Below are positions 44,680 through 54,072 of a DNA stretch of 64,000 nt, one piece after another. The first letter of the stretch is position 1, and each line of letters opens with the position of its first letter. The stretch is from Anaerohalosphaeraceae bacterium. GTDB taxonomy: Bacteria > Planctomycetota > Phycisphaerae > Sedimentisphaerales > UBA12454. The notes below the pieces were generated by a model. The model did no database searches and was not told the origin of the DNA. It was given only the letters and a program-made list of their open reading frames with translations. The stretch lies in assembly GCA_021108375.1 (NCBI GenBank), contig JAIORA010000034.1:1-64000 (forward strand). The letters run 5' to 3'. The position numbers were made by a program, and so were the translations under genes.

Positions 44680-46290
44680 TTAATGTTTAAAATGGCGTTT
44701 GCCGGTAAAGACCATCGCGATGCCAAGTTTGTCAGCAGCAGCGATGACTTCATCATCTTTTTTTGACCCGCCTGGCTGGACGATACAGGCGATGCCGGCC
44801 TTGGCGGCGTTTTCCACATTATCCGGAAACGGGAAGAACGCATCCGAACCCATCGCAGAACCCTTAGCTTCTTCGCCGGCATTTTTGAAAGCGATAAGGC
44901 CGGACTCAATACGGTTCATCTGTCCTGCGCCAACACCGAGCAGTCTGCTGTTTTTGACCAGTGTAATGGTGTTGCTCTTGACGTGTTTTGTGCAAATCCA
45001 CGCCATCTTAAGGTCTTCAAGCTGCTCTGGGGTGGGCTTGAGTTTTGTCGGGAAAGTAAGGCAGTCCGGCTCCCATCCGATGAGGTCTCTCTTTTGCAAA
45101 AGTAGTCCGCCAATAACACAGCGGACATCAAATTCGCCGCAATCGATTTTTTTACGTTCTATTTCGCCGGTTTCCATCAGCCTGACCCGTTTGCCCCAGA
45201 CTTTAAGCGTTCTGATTGTTTCGACCGCATCGGCATCGAACCCCGGAGCGATTATAACTTCCGCGAAGAATCCGCTTGCGCCCTTTGCCTTGCCGAATCT
45301 TGCGTAAGATTCCATTATTGTCGTCGCCAGTTTTTTATCGACTTTTCTATTGAGAGCGATTATCCCGCCGAACGCGCTGACAACATCGCCCTCGTATGCC
45401 ATCTGATAGGCTTTGTGAATATCGCTATCAACGCTGCATCCGCACGGGTTGAGGTGTTTAACCACCACTGCTACCGGGCTGTCGAATTCTTTTACCAGCT
45501 CGAAGGCTGCGTTAACGTCGAGCAGGTTATTGAAACTTATCTGCGTTTCGTCTTCCATTATATTTGCATTTGATATGCTCACTTCGTCATTTGTTGGCAG
45601 CTTGTAAAGCGCGCCGCTCTGATGCGGATTTTCGCCATACCGCAGAACCCTGTCCTTTTTCAGTGCGATTGAAATTTTTTCCGGGAATTCCACGCCAGCC
45701 GTTTTGTTGAGATATTTCGAGATTGCCGAGTCGTACGATGCGGTAAGTCCGAAAGCGATTCTCGCCAAATCGTCTCTGGTTGCCTGGCTGACTGCTCCAT
45801 CGCTGGCTTTCATTTCGCTGATTATCCTTTTGTATTGGCAGGGCGATGTAACTACGGTAACGAACTTCTGATTTTTCGCTGCTGAGCGAACCATACTCGG
45901 CCCGCCGATATCGATATTTTCTATTGCTTCAGCAAAATCACAATCGGGTTTTGCGATTGTTTGTTCAAACGGATAGAGGTTTATACATACTAGGTCGATA
46001 GGCTCTATCTCGTGTGTTTTCATTGCTTCAAGGTGTTCGGCGTTATCTCGAAGTCCGAGCAGTCCGCCGTGAATTTTCGGGTGCAGAGTTTTCACTCTTC
46101 CGTTCATCATTTCTGGAAAGCCGGTAACCGAATCTACGCTGACGACTTCTAAGCCAGCCTCGGCCATTGCCTTAGCGGTTCCGCCGGTGCTGATAATTTT
46201 AACACCCATAGATGCCAGTTCTTTGGCGAATTCCACAACGTTTTTTTTGTTTGATACACTGATTAACGCGGTTTTGATTTTTACATCCAT
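44680..46290 (-). CDS. purH: Bifunctional AICAR transformylase/IMP cyclohydrolase PurH
   Basis: Last two steps of IMP synthesis. 536 residues, slightly above the usual 510-530. N-terminal MGS-like IMP cyclohydrolase domain (ALISVSNKKNVVEFAKEL, STGGTAKAMAEAG, MNGRVKTLHPKIHGG) then the transformylase domain with LRYGENPHQSGALY, KHLNPCGCSV and SDAFFPFPDNVENAA...QPGGS. The C-terminal TGKRHFKH ending is typical. It is preceded by a 42-bp gap from the propeller gene on the same strand. Confidence 0.97.
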   Translation of the reverse strand: MDVKIKTALISVSNKKNVVEFAKELASMGVKIISTGGTAKAMAEAGLEVVSVDSVTGFPEMMNGRVKTLHPKIHGGLLGLRDNAEHLEAMKTHEIEPIDLVCINLYPFEQTIAKPDCDFAEAIENIDIGGPSMVRSAAKNQKFVTVVTSPCQYKRIISEMKASDGAVSQATRDDLARIAFGLTASYDSAISKYLNKTAGVEFPEKISIALKKDRVLRYGENPHQSGALYKLPTNDEVSISNANIMEDETQISFNNLLDVNAAFELVKEFDSPVAVVVKHLNPCGCSVDSDIHKAYQMAYEGDVVSAFGGIIALNRKVDKKLATTIMESYARFGKAKGASGFFAEVIIAPGFDADAVETIRTLKVWGKRVRLMETGEIERKKIDCGEFDVRCVIGGLLLQKRDLIGWEPDCLTFPTKLKPTPEQLEDLKMAWICTKHVKSNTITLVKNSRLLGVGAGQMNRIESGLIAFKNAGEEAKGSAMGSDAFFPFPDNVENAAKAGIACIVQPGGSKKDDEVIAAADKLGIAMVFTGKRHFKH

Positions 46291-46332
46291 TTAAATTCTC
46301 TTTCTTCCTTCCTTAAAAGCAGTTAATTGGTA

Positions 46333-47406
46333 TTATTTTGTGGGCTTAATACAGGTGAGATTGTTCTTGCTGTCCATTATATAGATTTTGTTATCGCTTA
46401 TATTGGGGACTGATTTTGCGACTTTGAGGAAGTTTATCGTTCTTATCTTTTTGCCCGTAGCATTGTCCATCACGCTGCACGTGCCGGTCTCATCGATTAC
46501 GTACGCCGTGTTTTTATCCTGTGCTAAAAAGTCGCTCCCCTCGGCCAACCGCCAGAGTTCTTTACCGTTTTTAGCGTTAATTGCGTACAGTCCTTTGCTC
46601 TGGGCGAACTGATAAACCGCACTGTTGGTAACTCTTGGCGATGTATCCAGTGCCGCCCCCGTGTGAAATTTCCACGCTAATTTTCCGCGGGCCGCGTCGA
46701 TTTTGTAAACGTTGGTATCTCTGCTGGCCGCATAAATCCCCTGTTTGTCCCTTACCAGAGGAGCCGTTATCGCAAGCACCGCGTCGAACTGCCAGATTTT
46801 CTTAGGGCTTGCGGAATCCATAGACACCACGCTCCCGCTGTTTGTGCTGAAAATCGCAAAGTGGTTATCAGCGATAACGGATGTAATTGCGGAGCCATCG
46901 TCGGCAGAGGCATTAAAAACGGTACGCTTATTTTCGAGACTTACTGCTTTGAGTTTTTTGTCGATTGAAGGCGTGTAGTAATACGTTGCGTTTACCGCGG
47001 GGGCTGCTGCGACTACAAAGTTTATTTGTTCTCTGTAAAGCTCAACTCCGCCGGCAACATCGATAGCCACCATAACATTCCCAGCCACGATATAAGCGAT
47101 TCCGCCGACAACAACCGGTTTGAGTACCGGCAGCCCGGGCCTGGCGATGGGCAGGCTTATGATTAACTTGCCTGTATTTCTGTCTATGCAGAAAATGTAA
47201 TTGATGTCAGTCAGGACGAAAAGGTGTTCGCCTTCGAGCCAGATATTTTCCACTTTCTCATTCGTCCCCATTGCCAGCGAGCTTTGCCATACGGTTTCCA
47301 GCCCGGCCTCATTGAGCAGTGTTTCTGAAACGATTATTTCCGCGCCGCAACTGGACGCAAGAGTTGCGAGCATAAATATAAAAACAAAAATTCTGAGTTG
47401 TCGCAT
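46333..47406 (-). CDS. Exported PQQ-type beta-propeller protein
   Basis: 357 residues: signal peptide (about 1-22, possibly lipid-modified at Cys20), then repeated blade units with W/Y-G tryptophan-docking style ends (DRNTGKLIISLPIARPG, AARGKLAWKFHTGAALDTSP, NAKNGKELWRLAEGSD). This is the BamB/quinoprotein-like propeller fold. BamB helps outer-membrane protein assembly, but length and lone context do not prove that role. Good AGGAAG site upstream. It lies downstream of the 98-residue gene and upstream of purH on the minus strand. Confidence 0.8.
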   Translation of the reverse strand: MRQLRIFVFIFMLATLASSCGAEIIVSETLLNEAGLETVWQSSLAMGTNEKVENIWLEGEHLFVLTDINYIFCIDRNTGKLIISLPIARPGLPVLKPVVVGGIAYIVAGNVMVAIDVAGGVELYREQINFVVAAAPAVNATYYYTPSIDKKLKAVSLENKRTVFNASADDGSAITSVIADNHFAIFSTNSGSVVSMDSASPKKIWQFDAVLAITAPLVRDKQGIYAASRDTNVYKIDAARGKLAWKFHTGAALDTSPRVTNSAVYQFAQSKGLYAINAKNGKELWRLAEGSDFLAQDKNTAYVIDETGTCSVMDNATGKKIRTINFLKVAKSVPNISDNKIYIMDSKNNLTCIKPTK

Positions 47407-47452
47407 AATTCATCTTCCTGAAAAATTGAAAATTGCTGAACTTACTGTCAAG

Positions 47453-47749
47453 CTACTCTAACGAATCGATATAGTCGGCAAGGTCAACCTCGTGTTTTTC
47501 CTCAAACTTTTGCATTTCCTCGATTCTTTCGACATCATCATTGATGCGATTTGCGAGTTTGAAGATATAAGGCTTACCTTGCAGTCGGTTCTTAAGGTCT
47601 TTGTGCATCGGCTCCCAACTGCCGCCGTAAAGCTGAGCCTTTAAGACGATGAGCATTTTTTGTTCAGTCGAAAGGCTTTTGATGAAAGCATCAACTTTGC
47701 GATTGCTTCTTTTTTCGTCAATTCCGCTATTTTGACCCAGCTTTGCCAT
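47453..47749 (-). CDS. Conserved-looking small cytoplasmic protein, unknown
   Basis: 98 residues, mostly helical and charged, with AAGGAG 6 bp before the ATG. Features: STEQKMLIVLKAQLYGGSWEPM in the middle (shown here as STEQKMLIVLKAQLYGG) and an acidic end EEKHEVDLADYIDSLE. No signal peptide or membrane helix. No family recognised. It is probably first in a transcript with the propeller gene and purH. Confidence 0.65.
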   Translation of the reverse strand: MAKLGQNSGIDEKRSNRKVDAFIKSLSTEQKMLIVLKAQLYGGSWEPMHKDLKNRLQGKPYIFKLANRINDDVERIEEMQKFEEKHEVDLADYIDSLE

Positions 47750-47969
47750 ACAAACTCCTTAACGATGTCGCTATGGTAACGCCAAAAGGGGCGGATTACA
47801 ATCAAAAACACCTTGCTAAGCCAAACGCTTTGCCGATTTACAGCAAAAGTCGTCTCTGCCAGCCGTCCAATCTTGATTTATAGGGATTCGCCTCTGAAAA
47901 GCCCTCGCCTAAGTCTATTGTCTGCTTTTGCTTATGTGTTTTGGTTCACTGGCTTTGTCCCGTTCGCAT

Positions 47970-48168
47970 TGCATAAAAGCCGAGCGACGTGAGTCGCCGG
48001 AACAAATTTTTTGTCATTTCAACTGGAGCGCAGCGAAACGGAGAAATCTTGTTTTTGTCATTGCGAGGCTTTGTTTTTTATTAAAAATCCATCCCGATTT
48101 ATCGGGATTCCTCAACTCAAAACTAAAGACTCAAAACTCAAAACTAAAGACTCAAAACTCAAAACTAT
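47970..48168. repeat. Intergenic repeat mosaic with short tandem tract
   Basis: Modules: gccgagcgacgtgagtcgcc (47980), gtcatttcaactggagcgca with gcgaaacggagaaatct (48012-48049), gtcattgcgaggc (48057), aaaaatccatcccgatttat / cgggattcctcaactcaaaa (48084-48121), then a tandem tract of aaaactaaagactcaaaactc-like 21-bp units cited in part (48118-48165). The stop codon of the antiporter gene abuts it. 47750-47969 shows nothing recognisable. Confidence 0.8.
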
Positions 48169-49881
48169 TTATGTGCCCAGGCTCGCGGGTATCCCCAGAG
48201 CGTCCGCCGTCTCTCTTCGACGCAGCACTTCGGCACTGATTTTTCTCTGAGCCTTTCTATGGTCCAGCACTCCAACAAGCCGAGCCTCCTCAGTGTTGTT
48301 GACAACCACGATTTCATCAATATCGAATTTTTGCATATTCTCAAAAACCTCTTCAAGCCCAGCTTCCGGCACAGTCTCATCGGATACCGGCTCGGTAACA
48401 TCGCAGGCCAAAAGCCAGCCCGCAACATCCTGATTGGCGAACATTTCCTTAATTCCGCTGATGGTAATTTTGCCAACGATTTTATCATCGTTATCGACAA
48501 CCGGATAATACACGCTTTCCGTCGTACTGAAAATTTCGAGGATTTCGCCCATAGCGGTATCCTGTTTTATGATGATAGGCTTTGAATTCATAACGTCCCT
48601 GACGTGGTAGGTTTTTATCAGGTCTTCTTCGGTAACATTCATTCCTATTTCGCCGGCTTTTTTAACTCCGACTTTTACGAGCATAGGCCCAAAAATTTCC
48701 ATCAGGAAAGTTGCCGACATAACTACCATAATAATTGTTCTGCCGATTTCGGAGTCGAAACTTTTTCCCGACAATATCGCCAGCCCGATAGCCACCCCTG
48801 CTTGCGGCAGCAGGCATATCCCCAAATATCTCTGTACCGTTATAGGCGAGTGCGACCATTTAGCACCGAGCCACGAACCGAAAATTTTGCCGATAGCTCT
48901 GGAAATTGCGTAAACCGTTATCATCGAAATGGTCCATATCCCCAGATGGCTGAATTCCATATGGGCACCAGCCAGCACGAAAAATGTAACGTAAACAGGC
49001 GGCGAAAATTTCCCCACAAGCCCAAACGTTGCCCGGCTCTGTCGGGGCATCATATTCGCAATCACTATCCCCAGCGTCATTGCGGGCAAAATCGGGTCTA
49101 TCCCCGGAATCATTGATATACCTACCACAAGTAGCAGGCACGCCAGCGCGAATTCGAGTATCTTGTCTTCTGCCTTAACGAATTTCAGCAGGTAAAAAAG
49201 TAGTACTCCCGCAAGGCCGCCCAGAGCAACCGCTCCAAAAATTTCGCCCAGCAGTATCGCTGTTGTCGTCAGAACCGAACTTGCTTCACCTGCCCCCGTT
49301 AGTGCCTTTGCTCCGGTAGCTGCCGCACGGTAAAGCAGCAGTGCAAGTGCATCGTCCAGTGCCACGATTGCCAGAATCGCCGCGGTCAACGGCCCCCTTG
49401 TCTTAAATTCCCAAAGCACGTTAACTGTTGCCGCTGGGGCGGTAGCCGAGGCAATAGCCCCAAACACCAGTCCCGTGGCGATAGCCGTTGTCCAGTTATC
49501 CATAATTACATATCCGAGAAGACTGCAACTGATGGTAACTAAAACAAATGCGCCGATTCCCTGTGAAAACAGGATTATGAAAAACTGTTTGCCGTATTTT
49601 TTGAAGACTTCGCCCCGGAGTTCGCCGCCAATCATAAAGCCTATGACTCCCAGCGCGAACATTGTAAATGGCTCGAGTTTTTCGATGGTCTGATGTGTTA
49701 TCAATCCGAGTACATCGCCTAAAAGCACTCCGACAATGATACTGCCGACAACTTGTGGTATGTGAAATTTTTGAGCGACCCTGGCCCCGAATGTCCCGCC
49801 GAGCACAATCAGCCCGAAGAGCAATGCCGGGTTAAGCGGAGTGAATTTGTTTGCACCTGAGATGACTTCAGCAAGAACCAT
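48169..49881 (-). CDS. CPA2-family Na+(K+)/H+ antiporter with C-terminal CBS pair
   Basis: 570 residues from ATG 49881. The frame stays open to 50052, but that extension reads through the palindromic repeat at 50029-50048 and looks unlike any antiporter start, so it is rejected. About 12-13 transmembrane helices (about 10-400) include the LVFGAIASATAPAATVNVLWE segment, cited as ASATAPAAT, and LDDALALLLY with the paired acidic residues of the ion site. Two CBS domains follow (about 425-545, VRDVMNSKP.. and CDVTEPVSDETVPEAG), which likely bind nucleotides. It exchanges monovalent cations for protons across the inner membrane. Confidence 0.88.
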   Translation of the reverse strand: MVLAEVISGANKFTPLNPALLFGLIVLGGTFGARVAQKFHIPQVVGSIIVGVLLGDVLGLITHQTIEKLEPFTMFALGVIGFMIGGELRGEVFKKYGKQFFIILFSQGIGAFVLVTISCSLLGYVIMDNWTTAIATGLVFGAIASATAPAATVNVLWEFKTRGPLTAAILAIVALDDALALLLYRAAATGAKALTGAGEASSVLTTTAILLGEIFGAVALGGLAGVLLFYLLKFVKAEDKILEFALACLLLVVGISMIPGIDPILPAMTLGIVIANMMPRQSRATFGLVGKFSPPVYVTFFVLAGAHMEFSHLGIWTISMITVYAISRAIGKIFGSWLGAKWSHSPITVQRYLGICLLPQAGVAIGLAILSGKSFDSEIGRTIIMVVMSATFLMEIFGPMLVKVGVKKAGEIGMNVTEEDLIKTYHVRDVMNSKPIIIKQDTAMGEILEIFSTTESVYYPVVDNDDKIVGKITISGIKEMFANQDVAGWLLACDVTEPVSDETVPEAGLEEVFENMQKFDIDEIVVVNNTEEARLVGVLDHRKAQRKISAEVLRRRETADALGIPASLGT

Positions 49882-49989
49882 CAAATTAAAGGAACCCTTT
49901 TTACGACTGTAGGTCGAATATCTTTTATTTAGCCCTGGCAACTTGTTTGCCGGGGTTTGTTTTACGAATTGATTGTCCTGCTCATATTT

Positions 49990-50122
49990 CCGTTTAGCCG
50001 TCGTGGCCTGCCCGACGGTTTTTTTGTCATACCCGCTTTCGCGGGTATCCATTTTTCTGTATCTTGTTTTTTAATTAGTGCAATCAGCGAAATCAGTGTT
50101 TAAATAATCCGTGTAAATCCGT
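49990..50122. repeat. Intergenic repeat mosaic between HEAT protein and antiporter genes
   Basis: gccgtcgtggcctgcccgacgg hairpin-like word (about 49997-50018), ATACCCGCTTTCGCGGGTAT (50029-50048), then aatccgtgtaaatccgtgtc (about 50106-50126), which overlaps the end of the HEAT gene by a few bases. Same modules as at 42640-42832. Confidence 0.75.
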
Positions 50123-50124
50123 GT

Positions 50125-51888
50125 CTAAATTTTCGCCTGATTGAGGATTAAATCCTTAACTTTTCTGCTCGGCAGGTTCAATGCTCCAAAAGCCGCCGCC
50201 GCCGCTCCCCGGAGTTCAGAGTCGGTTTCGGTCGATTCAATGATAGAATAGATGCTGTCTATCTGTCCTTCGAGAAGCAGATTAGCGTTAATCTTAGCTG
50301 ATATTGCCAGCGATTCAAATGCGGTTATTCTCACAGCCATACTGTTTTTCTCAGCAAGAGCCATTTGGCCGATAGCTCTTTGTGCGTCGGGGCTCTCAAG
50401 ATAAGCCAGAATGTTACCAGAATAAATCTGCATTTCCTCTCGTTCGTCAGCGGTAGCACCGATAAGCGCCGCCATTGCCAGCGAGAGGTCAACAACTTTA
50501 TTCCTGCTTACAGCAAGTTTGAGCATTGCCTCAGCGGCTCTGATTGCGTAAGAGTCTGCCTTTTCCTGCGGCCAGCTATCGCTGGCAGCCTGACTGATAG
50601 CCTCGGCCAGATTCTTTGCCACGAGTTGACTTTCAGCAAATTTTTCAACAGGCCCGGCCAGCCCAAGGGCGATAGCGGAGCTGTACCTTACCGACATATC
50701 ATCAAAGGAAAGCGAATCGATTAAAGGCTGCGAAGTCTTGAGACTGAACATAAGCGACTTTTCGCCAGCATTTTTAGCCAAGGCCTCGACAACCGCCAGA
50801 GCTACGACCGCATCACCATCTTTAACTCCGCGCTGCAAAGCTTGATGCAGATATTCTGTCCCTGCGGTAGTCGCATAAGTCATTGCGTCGGCGTGTCCGG
50901 TGCCGAAGTACTTAGGCTGAACAAGCCCTTTGCCCTCAGCCCTGAAAAACGCGGCAATCCAAAGCCCAATAGCTTTTCCTGCGTTCTGGTCGGCTCTAAG
51001 TGCCCATTCGCAGCTGCGCATTGTCATAAGCTCGTTGAAATAGTCCTTGCTGACATCTTCGCGGATGAGCCTTCTGCTTTCCGGCTCCCAGAACCATAGA
51101 TTGGCATAATCGAAATCTGCCGCCGGGGCCAGCGAGCTGGCTTTGTAGTAATAGTTTTCAGCTAATTCCAAAAATAATTTCGCCGCCGACTTTTTAGTTG
51201 CTGACGAGTCGATTTGGTTGATAGATGCAACTGCTAATTGTTTAAGCGATTGCGAACTGTCATTTTCGACGATGTATTTAAGGTGTCCAAGCGATTGAGG
51301 ATAGCCGATTTGCCCCATAGCTTTTATCACTTCTGCTTTGACGACGATATTGTCCATACTGAGAGATGCCGCTAAAGGCCTTATTGCCGCACGGGATATT
51401 TCCGACAGGGCACTGGTAATGTTTGAAAATTCCGCTTTTCTCTGCTCGTCAGCCATCGTGTCGAGCATATATGCGATAGCGTATTCGCCGGCATTTCTCA
51501 ATCTTGAGATAGCGGTGTATCGGCCTCTTACGGTACTGCTGAGCCGTTTGATTTCTTCGACGATTATTTTCGGGTCGGTACGTCGCATATATCGACCTTC
51601 TTCGATTACATCGAGTATCTTTCCAGCCAGAGGGGCTAATTGGGCGTTGTTAGAGCTGACCCTGACGAGGATTGCGTAGCCTCTGGGGTTTTCTTCGCTT
51701 AATCGCAGCAGCTCCAGCGGGTCGGGCTTGTTCTGGATTATTTTATCCGCAAACCCGCTGGCCAGGTCGAATCGGCCAATAGCGGTATAGTGCAGAAAGT
51801 CGCCCCAATCGTCTTCGAGAGATTCCGCAAAAACAACCGAGCTTAGAACACACACCCCGATAACTCCGAAAAACATCATTCTCAACAT
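50125..51888 (-). CDS. Exported HEAT-repeat protein, unknown function
   Basis: 587 residues from ATG 51888, supported by GGAGA 7 bp upstream and by an immediate signal peptide (MMFFGVIGVCVLSSVVFA). The long upstream extension to 51999 is unlikely. The mature protein is helical with HEAT-type units (IRPLAASLSMDNIVVKAEVIKAMGQ, cited as RPLAASLSMDNIVVKAEVI, and PLIDSLSFDDMSVRYSSAIAL). No catalytic motif. Likely a periplasmic scaffold. A stand-alone gene. Confidence 0.75.
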   Translation of the reverse strand: MLRMMFFGVIGVCVLSSVVFAESLEDDWGDFLHYTAIGRFDLASGFADKIIQNKPDPLELLRLSEENPRGYAILVRVSSNNAQLAPLAGKILDVIEEGRYMRRTDPKIIVEEIKRLSSTVRGRYTAISRLRNAGEYAIAYMLDTMADEQRKAEFSNITSALSEISRAAIRPLAASLSMDNIVVKAEVIKAMGQIGYPQSLGHLKYIVENDSSQSLKQLAVASINQIDSSATKKSAAKLFLELAENYYYKASSLAPAADFDYANLWFWEPESRRLIREDVSKDYFNELMTMRSCEWALRADQNAGKAIGLWIAAFFRAEGKGLVQPKYFGTGHADAMTYATTAGTEYLHQALQRGVKDGDAVVALAVVEALAKNAGEKSLMFSLKTSQPLIDSLSFDDMSVRYSSAIALGLAGPVEKFAESQLVAKNLAEAISQAASDSWPQEKADSYAIRAAEAMLKLAVSRNKVVDLSLAMAALIGATADEREEMQIYSGNILAYLESPDAQRAIGQMALAEKNSMAVRITAFESLAISAKINANLLLEGQIDSIYSIIESTETDSELRGAAAAAFGALNLPSRKVKDLILNQAKI

Positions 51889-52082
51889 CAACTGTCTCCA
51901 AAGAAAAAGAAATAACAAAACCCCGCCTGGCCGTAAAGCGACGCTAAGGGCTATTAAATAGCAACAAAATCTAAGTACAATCGTCGGAATTATAAGCAAT
52001 TAGGGGCTTAGCTGTCAATAAAAAAGCCTTTATATTGTTAATATCGGCAATTTCGGTAAAACACTCAAACTGCGAGCAAGTT

Positions 52083-52460
52083 TTACAGTTCCAGGCCGGA
52101 AACGTCGCCGCCATCAGCTTTTAGTTTGTTGTAGTAGAGGTCAAAGCGTGCTTTGAGTGCTGATACCGAGTCTGTCAGAGCTGTAAGCTCGTTTTTGATT
52201 TCTTTGGCATCATCGCCAAGAGCTTCTGTGACGGGGATTTCTTTTAGTTTGGCCATAACTTTGCTGACCTCATCTTTTTTAGCAATGATGGCATCTTTGT
52301 ATTTGAAGGCCATAACTTTTAGTTTTGCAGTATCCATATCCACGATTTGTGCCTTTATTGTGTCGATAGGCGTTGTTTCGTCGGCGTTTTGGCCGCAACC
52401 TGTTAGGCAAATGGTCGAGGCGATGAGCAGGGCTGTTAGCATTGTAAGAATTGTTTTCAT
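52083..52460 (-). CDS. Small coiled-coil lipoprotein
   Basis: 125 residues from ATG 52460 (AAAGGACT upstream; the longer frame to 52589 has no support). Lipoprotein signal with lipobox LTGC, then a charged, helix-forming mature part (KAQIVDMDTAKLKVMAFKYK, DEVSKVMAKLKEI) suited to a coiled coil. No family recognised. The IS element lies 180 bp upstream of its start. Confidence 0.7.
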   Translation of the reverse strand: MKTILTMLTALLIASTICLTGCGQNADETTPIDTIKAQIVDMDTAKLKVMAFKYKDAIIAKKDEVSKVMAKLKEIPVTEALGDDAKEIKNELTALTDSVSALKARFDLYYNKLKADGGDVSGLEL

Positions 52461-52639
52461 TGTGAGTCCTTTCAAAAATATCATGATTTTTAGTTTCCAA
52501 AATTCCTGTGTTGTGCCATAATCCTGCTTCCTTTCATAAAAGCATGATAGAATTATACCACAACTTTCCACCTTACACACTGGTCTCAAATCCGGGGAGT
52601 ATTATATTTACTACTTGCATCGTAATCAATATATCGTAC

Positions 52640-53967
52640 CACTACTGTCTCGTTAACTTGTAACTAATTTATTGTAACCTTAATAAAATCAATTTCTTAG
52701 GAGAGAAAATGGTCGGGATCGACTTGAAATTGCCCACAGTTTTCGTTGATAATACTTTCAATTTTTCATTGAAAGGGCGAACTGGTGTATACTGGGCAAA
52801 CAATTTTCTCTCAACTTTTAGACTTTCTGCCGAAGAAACAATTCGACAGATGTGTGCGAAAATATCACAGCAATCGTCGGATAAAATCTTTCTCATGTTA
52901 CGACCAATTTCTTTCAATGTCTTTTGCACAAATTACCAATCGCAGAAGTCTCCGAGACATCGAAACATCTCTTCGTGCAATGGGGCCAAAACTTTATCAT
53001 TGCGGTTTCCGCTCGAATATATATCGAACCACTTTAGCAAAAGCAAACGAAAATCGCCACTGGTGAATATACGCCGATTTCGCTCCCATATTAATCGACA
53101 AGGCACAAAGTCTTTATGCCAACGATTATCTCGATTTTTTGACAGGCAGAGAAGTCTATGCTCTGGATTCAACAACCATCGACTTATGCCTGACATTGTT
53201 TCCGTGGGCAAACTTTCGCAAGCAAAAAGCAGCGGTAAAGCTTCATACGCTAATGAGTCTAAAAGGCTCTATTCCTACGTTTATAAGCATCACGGACGGC
53301 AAAGTCCACGATGTCAATATTCTCGACAAGCTGATTTTAGAGCCAGGAGCAATATATCTTATGGACAGAGCTTATGTCGATTATGCTCGCCTTTTTACCT
53401 TTACGAAAACCTTATCAACTTTTGTAACAAGAGCCAAAACCAATCTCAATTACACTCGAATCTTGAGCCAGCCAGTCGAGAAAAAAACATATATTCGAAG
53501 CGATCAAACAATACGCCTCAAAGGTCACTATGCTTCAATAGATTATCCTGCTGCTCTTCGCAGAGTCAGCTACTTCGACAAAGAAACAAAAAAGAAACTG
53601 GTTTTTCTAACAAACAATTTCACGCTACCAGCTTTGACAATAGCATTGCTTTACAAATGCCGCTGGCAGATCGAAATTTTCTTCAAATGTATCAAGCAGT
53701 ACCTTTGTATAAAACAGTTTTACGGTACGAGTCCCAACGCTGTCAAGACCCAGATTTGGATCGCCATCAGCGTCTATGTTCTTGTTGCCATTGTCAAGAA
53801 AGAACTAAAAATAGAGCTGAGTATTGGACAAATCTTTCAAATTCTCAGCATTATACTTTTCGAGAAAAGCCTTATAGCACAAGCACTTACAGAAAAAACA
53901 CTGCAAAACGAAAAAGAGCGTTCTTGTAACCAATTGTTATTATTCAACTTATAACGGGACAGTAGTG
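52640..53967 (+). mobile_element. IS4-family insertion sequence with 9-bp target duplication
   Basis: A 1328-bp element. The left end CACTACTGTCTCGTTAACTTG and the inverted right end CACTACTGTCCCGTTATAAG share CACTACTGTC-N-CGTTA. The flanks carry ATATCGTAC on both sides (52631-52639 and 53968-53976), a direct target duplication, so both ends are intact. It carries one IS4-type transposase gene interrupted by a stop codon. Joining the flanks restores a continuous sequence ending in a TTCTTGA-N4-TCAAGAA palindrome (53979-53996), which lies just right of the insertion. Confidence 0.9.
52785..53954 (+). pseudogene. IS4-family transposase interrupted by one in-frame TGA
   Basis: DDE transposase with an N-terminal DUF4372-like domain (TIFSQLLDFLPKKQFDRCVR, then SLRDIETSLRAMGPKLYHCG). 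After ANENRHW comes TGA at 53064-53066. The same frame then continues without a break as IYADFAPILIDKAQ into the catalytic part: ALDSTTIDLCL (first Asp), LMDRAYVD (second Asp), RWQIEIFFKCIKQ (Glu). Related transposases have ENR-W-R-IYADF here, so an Arg codon probably mutated to TGA. The start is likely GTG 52785. Otherwise the frame is intact to 53954, so the inactivation is recent or the stop is read through. Confidence 0.85.
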
Positions 53968-54072
53968 ATATCGTACAATTCTTGAATGATCAAGAAGTTA
54001 TGATAGAGTTGAGATGTGATTTAAAATAGTTATTTTGTGTCCTACAGGCTCCTATTCAGAGAACATTGATAA

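Noticed and set aside
47928-48250. Two overlapping frames of 103 and 79 aa
   Set aside because: They translate the repeat mosaic (repeated KLKTQNSKLK-type text) and overlap the antiporter 3' end.
49882-50052. N-terminal extension of the antiporter frame
   Set aside because: It reads through the 50029-50048 palindrome (DTRESGYD) and lacks similarity to antiporters; the membrane part starts at 49881.
52709-53929. 406-aa frame over the IS element
   Set aside because: It lies in another frame of the transposase gene, has no transposase motif, and the DDE motifs are all in the frame of 52785-53954.
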